From assembly GCA_013396635.1 (NCBI GenBank), contig WBMW01004113.1:169425-233424 (forward strand): 64,000 nucleotides of DNA. The letters are read 5' to 3'. The stretch comes from Penelope pileata (taxonomy: Eukaryota; Chordata; Aves; Galliformes; Cracidae). Position 1 is the stretch's first letter; the number at the start of each line of letters is the position of its first letter. Position numbers and translations under genes: made by a program. Positions 47,801 to 58,972 of this stretch are shown piece after piece. The notes beneath the pieces are model-generated. The model saw only the letters and a program-made list of their open reading frames with translations. It was not told where the DNA came from and searched no databases.

Positions 47801-49667
47801 TTCAAAGATTAAAATGAAGTAAAATCAGTGGGACATTTCAGATGAATTTAGTAAAATGCTTTATTATACCTTCAATAATGCTTCCCATGTATGCTGATGG
47901 AAACCACAGGCAAAATTCTGAGTTAGTGTGTAGCCTAGTACAGCCCACATAGAAAACAGCAAAGAGGATGAATGCATAGATGTCTTCTAATGTACAAATT
48001 AAAGTCAAACCTGCATCATTAACAGGTATGAAGATGCTATGCTGAGTTGCCTTTCACTGGCATTAAGAAGCTCTTGGAAGAATGTAGGCATGGAGGAGAT
48101 TGTTCTCAGTGACCTGTAAGCAATATATTCATGTTCCCAACATCTTAACAATATTGTGCTCCTTCTGCTATGTTATCTCTTCCAAAGTTAACTTCTTGTT
48201 TCTGCAGGGAATAAAGTAAGTTCCTGATTCCTCATGGGTACTCGGTCAAGGCAGTTACCAAAATCATTAAAAAAATATATAATTCAACAAAATGAGATAA
48301 CACAAGTACATAATTATGGTTTATGGCACATACATACTCATAGTAAATTAAAAACTGTAAGATAAAAACAGTGGCAGGTCACTGACAAGAGCAGGAAAAT
48401 CAAAATAATATTGCAGCCTTATGGCAACTATAGTAGTTGCGTCTCATCAGTGAAGGACTAGTCATTTGCATCTGAAAGTCCCCAATAAAGACACATGTAA
48501 ATTGCTCAATTAAAAATGGATTATAACTTTTATATCTTCATGAAAGAATCATAAAGATGTACATTAATTGCATATATTGTACATATTTTCACAAGAAGTA
48601 AACATGGAGTGGCCCAATTCTTCATTAGTATCAATCTATATCCTTATGAGTAACCAAGACATAAGCTACTATCCTGATTTAGGAGCACTCGTCACCACAC
48701 TCATGCTTTGTAGACTGAGTATATTTCTGTAACTTATTGTCTCACACTCTTCGGGTCTTGTATTGTGTTGGAAAATGGAACAAGGAAAGCTGATGGAAGA
48801 CAATCAGGACAGAAAAAGAACTTTTTGCTAAGTAGAGAATTCCCTTTCATTCGTACCACTCCCAAGATTACTGAGTATCAGAGAAGCGTGTTAATTACAC
48901 TGCATGTTTTAGATTCTTGCAAATGATGATTGCAATGTTTTAGATTCTTGCTAATGCCTCCATTTTAAGGTCAAAAGGTTTCAATTTTCTCACTGCATTT
49001 ATCAGGAGTGAGACCAAGCCCAACAGTGTAAGAACAACACATGCCTTTGACAAGTAACAGAGTTCTTACTGAGTCTTCTACCTCCCGTTCTTCTCTCTGC
49101 AGTGGCCCCTCATCAGCAAATTTCACATGACACAGAGGCAAAGATCAAAAAAATGATGTCACAAAGTAAATGTCAGTCTGATGTTCTGACATGCTTTTCT
49201 TTTAATTTCATTGGGACAAATGCAATTGTTTTTGGTTGGGATAATCTGAAAGTCTAACACCTATCTAGATCTCATTTTCAGAGTGACCAGCACACCTAAA
49301 AGGAACAACCATCTTCTCCAGAGGGCAATTTGTCCTATTCCAAGATGCCTAATCTCAGATTTAATCTCTGGAATAACACTTTTTCCATTAGATGTAGGAG
49401 AGGACAAAATGGGTGATGCAGTTTGAATGACTAAATTTCCAGCATGTGAAAACTTCCTTTAGTAGTATCAGTGGAAATATTTTTCAGGGGAAAATCTTCA
49501 GGATTTTGTCCAACTATTGTTATTACATACTTGTGTTGTGGGAGCATAATACTCTTTTTACTTTATAGGAAGAACACAATTCCACCCAATAAGAACTTGG
49601 TATCATCACAGGTGATACAGTTTTCGTCATTGATACTTCTTTTTCTTTCAAAAGAAATACATTTCAA
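44807..49667. other. Unique DNA, no gene seen
   Basis: The first 400 bases belong to the same GC-richer island and include a strong polypyrimidine-AG at 44890-44913, discussed under findings, and a g-rich purine patch near 45177-45202. The remainder is AT-rich unique sequence. A pair of 22-bp direct repeats lies at 48904 and 48935. No interspersed repeat or gene recognised. Confidence 0.55.
48904..48956. repeat. 22-bp direct repeat pair
   Basis: The word atgttttagattcttgcaaa plus tg (48904-48925) recurs at 48935-48956 with one change (a to t), 31 bases apart. It looks like a small local duplication. Confidence 0.9.
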
Positions 49668-50690
49668 AGAATTATAGAGTGGTTTGGACTGGAACGGTCC
49701 TTAGAGATCACCTAGTTCCAACTCTCCTGCAGGCAGGGACACCTCCGACCAGTACAAGTTGCCCAAAGCCCTATCCAGCCTGACTTCGAACATCTCCAGG
49801 GATGGGGCATCCGCAGCTTCTCTGGGCAATCTGTTCCAGAGCCTCACCAACATCGTAGTAAATAATTATTTCCCTATATGTAATCTAAGTCCAGCCTCTT
49901 TCAGTTTAAAGCAATTACCTCTTGTCCTATCACTACATTCCCTGATAAAGAGTCTCTCTCCTTTCTTGTAGGCCCCCTTTATGTACCTGAAGGTTGCCAT
50001 AAGGTCTCCTCAGAGCCTTCTCTTTTCCAAGCTGAACGACTCAAGCCCTCTCAATCTTTCTTTGTAGGAGAGGTGCTCTGGACCTCTGATCATCTTTGTG
50101 CCCCTCCTCTGGACTTGCTTCAACAGCTCCACATTCTTCTTGTGGCTGCGGGACCCCAGGCCTGGACACAGTACTTCAGACAGGGCCTCATGAGGGCACA
50201 GTAGAGAGGGACAATCAATCAATGTCCAGCTTTCCATCTACCAGGACCCCCAAGTACTTCTCCATAGGGCTACTCTCAAGGAGTTATTTCAGTCTGTATA
50301 CATATCTGAGATTGCACCAACCCAAGTGCAACACCTTGCACTTGGCCTTGTTGAACTTCATTAGTTTCACATGAGCCCACTTTTCAAGCCTGCCCAGGTC
50401 CCTCTATTGCATCAACAGCTTGGTGTCATCAGCAACTTGCAGAAGGTGCACTTGATCCTATTGTCTATGTCACTGACAAAGATGTTGAATAGCACCGATT
50501 CCAAGACAGGTCTCTGAGGGACGCTACTCATGACCGGCCTCCACTTGGACATAGAGGCATTGACAACAACCCTCTGGCTGTGACCATCCAACCAATTCTT
50601 TATCATCTGAATACTCCAGCCTTCAAATCCGTATTTCTTCAATTCAGAGATAAGGATGTGGTGTGGGACCATGTCAAAGGCCTTGACTCA
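49668..50690 (-). mobile_element. CR1 LINE, 5'-truncated (copy E)
   Basis: A reversed CR1 copy. The 3' end at 49668 reads aattatagagtggtttggac, a decayed tail, then the UTR and C-terminal region follow in reverse up to the RT domain near 50690. On the minus strand the 50412-50672 frame shows ISELKKYGFEGWSIQMIKNW and LDGHSQRVVVNASMSKWRPV, then a decayed RT motif (SSVPQRPVLES in place of SGVPQGSVLG), so it is inactive. The 50010-50237 frame carries the LLKQVQRRGTKMIRGPEHLS block. Confidence 0.94.
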
Positions 50691-53001
50691 CCTCCTTCAA
50701 CCTGCTAGATACAACATTTCCATGCATTTTTTTCATTTGCTAGAAAATAGTTATTCCCCACAGAAATGGCTTAACATCTTTAGTAAGCTCTGGTTTATTA
50801 AGATGGCTTGCATTATTCAAAGTAGTATTTCAGATAGACTGACCAACCATTGTAAATGCTATCTGAGGGAAATAAATGAGGACAGAGGGGTCTCCACAAG
50901 TCAAAAAGTAACCGTAAGTCTTGTGTATAAGGAGGCATCATAATATGCATCACCATGAACTCCAAAGTGCAATTGCTCTGACTGAATAATGAGATGCATT
51001 AGATTGCGTGACAGAAACATTTTTTTTCCCTAATACTCATCCTAGTACTGGAGTAGGCAACACAGTCTTCACTAAGTCAGAAGAGACATTTTTTTCTTTA
51101 TTGTCAAATTATACCAATACAAGAAACACTCCAGTGCATATAGATTCTGTCTGAGCTAAAAGAGGATCACATGTAGAAAAAGAAAATATTACCAGTGGTT
51201 AAGTAAGTAATCTGAAAAGATGTATTTTTAGACATTTCTGGGAAGGTTCTCTTTTAGTCCCTAATCGTATTCTTTCTGGTTTCTGTTTCCCTTCCCCCAT
51301 CTCTCTGAAGCTTCCAACCACTGTTATCATTTCCTGTGTTTACAAATGGATAAACGAAGAGTCCTGCTTCTCTGAAATCCCCCTGCAATGAGCTGGCTCC
51401 CTCCATATCCCTGTGCTTCCCTCCTACAGCCAGCACCTCTCCTGCACTGTGCACAATGTGCTGGTGACAGGTGGTTGCTGGTTTCTGTAAATCTGGGTAC
51501 AGCTCCAGTCAGACCCAGTGGCCTGTAAAAAAAACCTTGAGCTTACAAAGAGAAAAAGCGCTGGCTCTGAAAGTGCTGAGACAGGCTGGTACGGGATCTC
51601 AGTACAAAAAGCATTTAGCACAAAAAGCTAAACACAAATGAAAAGAGCTGCTGTCAGGATCATCACAAGGTCCTCTGCTGCACAGATGTCTGAACAGAGC
51701 TGAAGTTGATGAGTCTTTTATGGGGACCCCTCTCTCTCGCCTGCAGATATTCACGTAAAGACTCAGCTGCCTGACTCAGTTAACATTATTCCAAGGGACG
51801 CAGTATATGTTGATAGACATCTGACACTCAGAGAGTTAAGCTCACATGACTGGCAGAATTCCACTTCCACCCTTCCTTCCCCCCCCCGCCCATGCCTTTT
51901 TTTTTAATTTACTTTTTGCTAGTTACAACAAAAAGCTGATTAGTAAGTTTACAGGAATGGAAAGGATGTGGGTGCTCTATGGTAGCAGTAAGAGCAGCAT
52001 CTTAACAAGCTAATTGCTTTTAGTATACTTAAGCAGGAGCCAGCTAACAAAGGCAGCCCCTATACAACTCAGTACCTACATGGATACTCCATGCTTTACT
52101 GCCTTACTTGCATCATTTTGCCACTCCAATTAAATAGAAATGGGAGACTGTTAAATGTGTGTTAATGTACTTGGTCTGTGACCTATGCACATTTTACCCA
52201 TTTATCTTGTCCTATGCCTATGAGTTTGTTACAGTTTCCTTTCACATATCATAAAATGGATTTATAAATTATAAGCTAGTTGTGAGCTTGCAGCACACTG
52301 TGTCCCAGAAAGAACTCAGGACCAAAAAGTCCTTTGTTCTCTAAGGCTCAGCTGACGTTTATTTTTCAGTAAGACTAAAGCACGTTTGTTTTCATTGTCT
52401 TGATTTTAAGCTCAGGACATAACGTTTTGTTATGTCAGTGTGCCTGTCAAATACCTGTTAATTTTTCTGAAATCAAGTGAGGGTGATGGAAACTGCGCTC
52501 TCAGCACCTTATGAACCTTGGCTATAGATGAGGGAAGTGCGTGAAAGAGAGCTGCCTCTGGTTACTTCAGGTCCTGCAGTTTGCATAAGAAAATTTTAAG
52601 AAACATTGAACAAGCAAAACAAAAAGATCCCATTGTCTGTACATTAAAATAGAAAGACTGCAGGGTTTTTAGTTTAACCATTTGCCTTCCAACTTCAATA
52701 TAAAAATTCTGCTCCCTAATAAATGTTTAGCACATTAGGATACATACCTCACTGGAAAGAAAGCAAATCAAATTCCTTGTACTTCTAAAGGATAAATTAG
52801 CAAGTGAAAAGTAAGCCTTTCCAACCCGCTTTTTGAATGACTACAATCACTTAACTTAGAACTTGAAAGTTGAAGGTCTAGTCACTAATCTACTGACTTC
52901 ATCACTGAAGGGTGAAAATAATTTAGGAACTGCCAGCTCCAGCACTGCACTCAGTTATACCATCTTGAAGAAATTTATGTGTTAGTTCCCTTTATCAGTA
53001 T

Positions 53002-53031
53002 ATCTACTCTCCTTTAGAAAGGAGAGTAGAT
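53002..53031. repeat. Perfect inverted repeat, 14-bp arms and 2-base spacer
   Basis: The arm atctactctccttt (53002-53015) is followed by ag and then its exact reverse complement aaaggagagtagat (53018-53031). It can extrude as a near-complete cruciform. The surrounding sequence is not repetitive, so this is not part of a tandem array. Confidence 0.95.
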
Positions 53032-54118
53032 GAAAAGAAAGAGCCAAACAGCACATCAACCAAACAAAAGATGTGCTTTACTAGCTGATAGGTTAGCTGG
53101 CTATCTTTTTCATCTGAACTATTCCCTGCTTTATCTTTAGCAGATGATGAGACATATGAATCAGTGTCTACATGCAGAGGTGGCATGCTGTTTACACAGC
53201 AGGCTTATATTAGCATAGTAATCATATATGGGTAATAAAAAAAACTGTAGTGAGTAACTAAAGATTTGCTCCATTCAAGGAAGTTTTGTTTTGTTTTGTT
53301 TTTAAAGCAGTTATAAAGAGCCAGATACAGTATACAGCATTCTTGTAAGCTGTACCAAAGCACTCTGGTTTGGTTAAAGTTAAACCTAAACATATAAAGC
53401 ATTTCTCTGTTGTCCTTGAACTGGCCAGGCTGAGAAATTTCAAGTTTTGTACAATCCCTGAGCAAGTTAGTTGCAGCTGCGTTGCCTCTAATAATGATGC
53501 ATAACCTTGCAAACACATGTTGCCTTTGCAGACAGGAACAAGGAAAGCCTTCATGACGCTTGGTACACCCAACCAAGACCACAGGACTGTACTGGAAAGG
53601 CAGCGTGAAAACATGGAAGTAGTTCGACAACCAGATCAATGCACCTGGGCAGGCTCTAAAGTGAAGGGTTGGGCCAGTTTTTCAACACTGGCAGGCTCCA
53701 AAGAGTGTCTTCAAGTCAGTGAGATCAGTAATGTTGGTTTAATATGGTCCAAGCTCATGTGTGGCAAATGATGCAAGTGAAGCCACTGTGTCCTGTATCA
53801 GCCACTTTTTGAAACTCCCTAGTTAGTCATTTTAGGCAGTAAATTCTTCAAATAGCTTCATGCAGAGAGGAAGGTAGAAGCCTAGGCGGGAGCCTAGGAG
53901 AAATACATTGGATTCCAACAGTTTAGCAAATAAAAGAAGGTGTTAACTCCATACTTTCATCCTCAAATAAAAAAATTGTGATGTTTTAGCCCATCACCTC
54001 CTTTATTTTGGCCGTTATAGGAGAAAGAACTCCAACACACACAGTGGCTTTTGATACAGTGTGGGGGGCTTTTGTTGTCATTTAGATTTCTCCTGTGTAA
54101 ACAGTGCTTGAAGACATT

Positions 54119-54185
54119 GGGCCAAATTTACCCCTGGATTGACTCCACTGACGTCAATGTAATTACAGTAGGAATGAATCTGCCT
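54119..54185. repeat. Old amniote repeat remnant with CRE-like centre
   Basis: The segment gggccaaatttacccctgga is followed by ttgactccactgacgtcaat, then gtaattac and ggaatgaatctgcc. It resembles an old amniote interspersed repeat whose centre reads actccattgacttcaatgga and whose end reads gaatctggccc. A substitution has made a perfect palindromic CRE core, tgacgtca, at 54149-54156. Family recognition is from memory, without a name. Confidence 0.45.
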
Positions 54186-55096
54186 CACTGATATCATTTG
54201 CTGGATCCTATATCTACTTCCAAAATGCAATTAGAATCCAATTTCCTCAATCTTTTATTTTGGAGATCAGCAGCTTGAGTTTCTTCTCAGAGATACTGGG
54301 CTAAAAAGTAACTATTTCCTGTCATTGGCAACTGCACTCACAAAACAGAGAGCAGACTTAGGCTCAGGGATTTTGCATTGTTTAGACGACAGACACCTGC
54401 TTGTTAGCATGGCAAAAAGCCAGACCAGGTGACTTGCAGTCTTAGTTTACCACAGTTTATGCCCTTATGTAGGTTTTGGTTTATTCCACCAGACAAAATA
54501 CAACAAACCAAGTGATTTTGTTGTGCATTTACTGCAGGGAACTACATTATCAATCTGTTACATAGTACTGTCATTACTCAGAGAATATTGACTTTCTGTA
54601 TGTCAGTACAAAAGATTACTGAATCAGACAATACTGTGCAAATATTTATTAGGTTTTAACAATGACTCTACTAATCAATGAATTAGCTGCCTCAACATTC
54701 ACACCTAACCTGGCTAGAGGTTAGCTAAATACAAGCTCCTTTAAAAGGGTATGATGTTTCAATCTATATCAAATCTGTATCAATAATTCATTTGTACACA
54801 AAAAGTGTACAGATTTCATTAAGAAATCTGCAAAATGAAAAAAAAAAAGGAGGAAAAATGTGTGCTTTTTTAGTTATTATCACGGAGGCCCAGGAAGACA
54901 GACAGCATTTTTCACCTGTTGCAGCAGTTGTCACGTCTGACTGCTTTCCTGGTGGAACCTCTGCTGAACTACAGCAAAATACACCTGGTGTTAACATAAG
55001 GAGGAGGTAAGATGGGGATTTCATTCATCACCTCATGGCAGTTCTAGTATTTCTTTCCCAGAAGAGAAAATATTAAACAGAATAAAACTATAGGAA

Positions 55097-55590
55097 AGAT
55101 GTGGAGCTGTTGGAGAGAGTCCAGAGGAGGGCCACCAAGATGATCAGAGGGCTGGAGCACCTCCTCTACAAGGACAGACTGAGGGAGCTGAGCTTGTTCA
55201 GCCTGGAGAAGAGAAGGCTGTGGGGAGACCTCATTGCAACTTTCCACTATCTACAGGGAGATTATAAACAGGAGGGAAATCAACTTTTCACAAGGGTAGA
55301 AAGTGATAGGACATGGGGGAATGATTTTAAGCTGAAGGAGGGAAGGTTTAGTTTGGACATCAGAGAGAAGTTCTTTACTGAGAGAGTGGTGAGGTGGAAC
55401 AGGCTGTCCAGAGAGGTTGTGGATGCCCTGTCCCTGGAGATGTTTGAGGCCAGGCTGGACGGGGGCCTGGGCAACTTGATCTAGTACCAGATCTGGAGGT
55501 TGATGGCCCTGCCTGTGGCAGGCGGGTTGGAACCTGATGACCCTTGGGGTCCCTTCCAACCCAGACCATTCTATGATTCTATGATTCTAT
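55097..55590 (+). mobile_element. CR1 LINE 3' end, relatively young (copy F)
   Basis: A forward, strongly 5'-truncated CR1 copy in good condition. The 55101-55484 frame is open for 127 codons and reads ELLERVQRRATKMIRGLEHL, LYKDRLRELSLFSLEKRRLW, then the C-terminal block WNRLSREVVDALSLEMFEAR. A short UTR follows (ctggaggttgatggccctgc, ttggggtcccttccaaccc) and the tail attctatgattctatgattc. The intact frame and clean tail make it the youngest CR1 in the window. It lies only 100 bases from mariner copy 3. Confidence 0.97.
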
Positions 55591-55690
55591 TTTTCTTCAA
55601 AAAGTTGTCCCTATTTCATTGCCTCTGGGGCCCATGCAAAAAAAGTGCAGCAATCAAAAGTAGAAATACTGTAGATAGTGACAGTATATA

Positions 55691-56253
55691 GGCCACTATT
55701 AAAGAAATGCCTCCTATTTATTTCCATGGAAACTACAATAGATACAAAAATCACAATAACACTATTTAATAGAGAAAATTCTCAGCTACAAAACCCTTTA
55801 TTTCAACATAGTCACCATCATTAGCCAATTTTTGCAGATGAGCTGATCAAGATGCTTTTCATTTTGTGGTGCAACAGCTGTGCATGGCCATCCAGAACAT
55901 GGCTTGTCTTCCATATCACTGTTGTCACTGCTGGAAAGCATCACCCACCATCTCACTGTGCTGACATCCACTGTTTGGTCTCCACAGACGTTCAGCAAGC
56001 GTCAATGAATGTCAATGGGTGCCATTTTTTCTGCATGGAGGATTTCAATGACACACCTTTTCTTCATATGCACTTCCATGTCAGACACCATTTTGCCAGA
56101 GTGTCCCTCTGCTGCCATCTGTCACATGGCAAGAAAATGTAATGGAATATTGGCAGGAAGGTTCAACCCCTACTGCCATACCCCCAACATCCACCTCTGA
56201 TGTCGTGGGCCAACATAATAAAACAAATAAAATTACTTTCAAAGCAGCTCTCA
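55691..56253 (-). mobile_element. Non-autonomous mariner element (copy 3)
   Basis: A 563-bp mariner remnant bounded by TA (55689-55690 and 56254-56255). The right TIR reads attactttcaaagcagctc; the left TIR (ggccactattaaagaaatgc) has diverged, while the adjacent ctcctatttatttccatgga block is well kept. The minus strand encodes MLNVCGDQTVDVSTVRWWVM, WPCTAVAPQNEKHLDQLICK, then jumps to the C-terminus, which in another frame reads NDGDYVEIKGFVAENFL. Length and breakpoint equal those of copy 1 at 3738, so both descend from one deleted source. Confidence 0.9.
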
Positions 56254-58534
56254 TAATATTAATAAAGGTATATGATTCACATATTAGGAGGGAAGGACTG
56301 CATGGAGCAGGGGCAAAATCCAGAAGAACAGGGAAATATTAGCAATTACTGCAGATCCAGAATAATACATCAGCCATAGCTTGCATCAGACTGGGCTCTC
56401 TCTAGGAAATCAAAGGGAAAGATTATTGCCACTTTCTCTTCTAGGAGACCTTGTGTATTAAATCCAAGTCACTAGCAGGCTACCTGTAGCAGCAAATTTC
56501 CCATGAGCACAGGATGGCCATACGTAAGGTCTGGGTCCACAGGGAAGAAGTCAAGAGAGCGGCTGTTTCAACTAGCTATGAGGGCTCCCACCTTGTGCAC
56601 CAAAAAAAAAGACAGTGGCTCTGCAAAGGCGCAGCTGTGCCAGCTGATTGAAATTCCTCTGTGGTATAAATTAAAGATATACTCAAGGGTCGTGGGTATG
56701 TCTGGGAGAAATATTTACCCCTGCTCAAAAGCTCTTGGCATATCTAGGCTTCTTCACCTTTAGCTGTTTTGTGGACCTGCTTTTGAGTTTTATTCCCAAT
56801 TCTTTTATATATAGGGCAAGGCAGAGAGGTTTCCTGCTGTAAGAAGCCAAAAAGAAGGCATATTCCCGAAAATCTCTCTCAGGTGGGACTCTGTTCAGAT
56901 TCAATGTGCCTATAGATAAGGGGAAAAGAAAATAAATCACATGGGAGAAATCTAAGTGGATATAATTTTCTTTATTATACATAGTACGCCTATTTTCTAG
57001 GCATCAGACCAGATTTCAGATATAACCTTCTCCTCCTCCTCTAGGTCTTTATTCCTTTATTAGTCAGCTGTAAACACGCTTCACATGGGGAAGCATGGCT
57101 GGCACCAGGCCTAACCAGATCACAAAACAATTATATAAATTCAGGACCTGAGCAGTCTCATGGAGGACAGTCTACTTAATCATCGCAGAGACCAGAACTA
57201 AAGCAAAGTTTCCTGGCCCACAGTTTCTGGAGGTTACTCTAGGTCTCTGGCTAAAATGTAGTCATTTGTTGAATGCACAGCTGGTGTGCCACAGAGAGCT
57301 CTTAGGATAACAATGAGTTTCAGCACAGAGATTTTTCAGTGCATTCTCTTGTCGCGCAAAGCTATAAATGACACCAGAAAAGTCATACAGGATCAAATCC
57401 ACTTTTTCTGTCAAATGGGCTCTTAACCTATGAAAGCTCTCTTGGAGCTGAGATTGCTGCCCCACCATGGTGAAAAAGATAACCTCTGTAAGCAGAAAGT
57501 CATGGCATTCTCCATGCCTCCTCCTCCCCTCCCCATTCTTTTTTGAGCAGCCTGTAAAATAAAGGAGACTTTCAGAGTCAGCCAGCTCCTGCAGAGTTTC
57601 CATGTCCACTGGCTGCCTAAATTCCTTTCTGTGTCTAAAGGGAAGAACACAGAAACATATCTCCTGTTCTAATTCACGATGCTTATTTATTTGAATGAAA
57701 GCCCTGTAGAGTCCTGCAGAAAAGATTGCTGGAGCATACTGGGAAGGCAATAAGTTCGGGAACTAGTTTACTTACCCAAAACATCAGGATTAAATTGCCT
57801 GACTGGAAGACAGAAAGCTCCAGGAAGTGACCAGGGCAAACTCAAAGGCATTAGTAAATGAATTGATTTTTTACACCATGAATGTGCTATACAAGGCAGA
57901 TATGTACTTTTTGACAGCATCTGATCTTAGGGCAGAGTTAGAATCATTTTACTATTATTATACATTATCTGAAGAGCAATAATTTGTAAGGGTGGTTACC
58001 AAGTTAAGAGCTGTTTAGATAACACATCAACAGAAACCCTTCTGGGACTGAGATACCTCGCAGTCAGCTTCTACGTGTTTTAGTATAAAAATTGTTCACT
58101 AATTTCTCACCACCTAATATTTAGCAATTGTTGCTCAGTGCTAATCATTTGTAAAACTCTCTATTGTATTGCTGAAATATGTATAAATCAAGGTAGTTTT
58201 TGAACAAGCACATTAGAATTTGGCAAATGTTGCCAGTAATTATTCTGCCTCCAAATGAGATGCGTGGATATGTTCCACTTTAACTATAGTTGACATTTGT
58301 TGAGTGCTTTGGGGATACTGGCAATGGGGGCAAGAAGCAATAAGGTCAGGGTCATTGCTTAAGGGCAGCTCCAGCGCATGTTATTTCTTTGATCACATAT
58401 TTATGCTTTGAGAGAACATAAAAGAGTCTATTCTTCACTTGATATACATATCTAAGCGTCACTGATGCTAGAAGACTCAGATTGCTCACTACAGGTTTGC
58501 AGCATAGTCCTTTTCAAATTTTATATTAATTAGC

Positions 58535-58972
58535 TTGAACAATGCGTGGCTACTTCGATGTAAACACTTAAAACACATAGTCTGTATTACGATCCAGCTC
58601 CTGTCTCTTTCCGTGGGAGCCCTGCCTTGTGTCAACATTTTGCCTGAGGATCAACTGAAGGAGTTTCCCCTGCTTCCTACAGAGAGAGCATCTATCAACT
58701 GCACTTCATGTTCAAAATCAACCCAGGCTCTTGGCAACGTGAGATGTAGAGCCAGGCAAGGCAGACTAAAAGTTTGTATTAATATTTTAACTGATAATCT
58801 AGGTTTTTACAAAGGTGAATGCTCTGAGACAGGTTTCTGCAATACTACAACAGGAGAAAATACTACTGAGGTTATAAACAGAAAAACAGCACACAAGCTT
58901 CAGAATTTGCTTTATAGACTTTCTCTGTTAATCAAACAGGAAATTATGCTAGTAATGCAAATAGAAAGGTGA
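58535..58972 (+). other. 145-codon ORF resembling a secreted protein, unassigned
   Basis: The frame starts MNNAWLLRCKHLKH. Residues 14-30 are hydrophobic (HIVCITIQLLSLSVGAL) and could act as a signal peptide. After this come nine Cys in total (9, 17, 32, 56, 59, 71, 81, 96, 102) and three N-glycosylation sequons (N55, N103, N109), all in the part that would be extracellular. The stop codon lies within a good splice donor, aaag/gtgaga after 58968, so the frame could be one exon of a longer gene. I recognise no family. One ORF of this size is expected by chance in 64 kb of this composition, so the combined features are suggestive only. Confidence 0.2.

Larger units (their letters stand above)
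50691..55096. other. Mostly unique DNA, no gene seen
   Basis: No exon or gene recognised. A C/T-rich patch (ccttccttcccccccccc then a T run) lies at about 51875-51905 and a (GTTTT)n tract at 53284-53304. A perfect hairpin and an old amniote repeat remnant are listed separately. The overlapping 144-codon and 118-codon minus-strand frames near 53.2-53.6 kb have no domain. Confidence 0.55.

Noticed and set aside
53205..53639. 144-codon and 118-codon minus-strand ORFs
   Set aside because: They overlap in different frames, show no domain, and are within chance expectation for this composition.
57262..57750. 162-codon minus-strand ORF
   Set aside because: No domain, signal or splice context. Its length is at the upper edge of chance expectation, so it is not called a gene.
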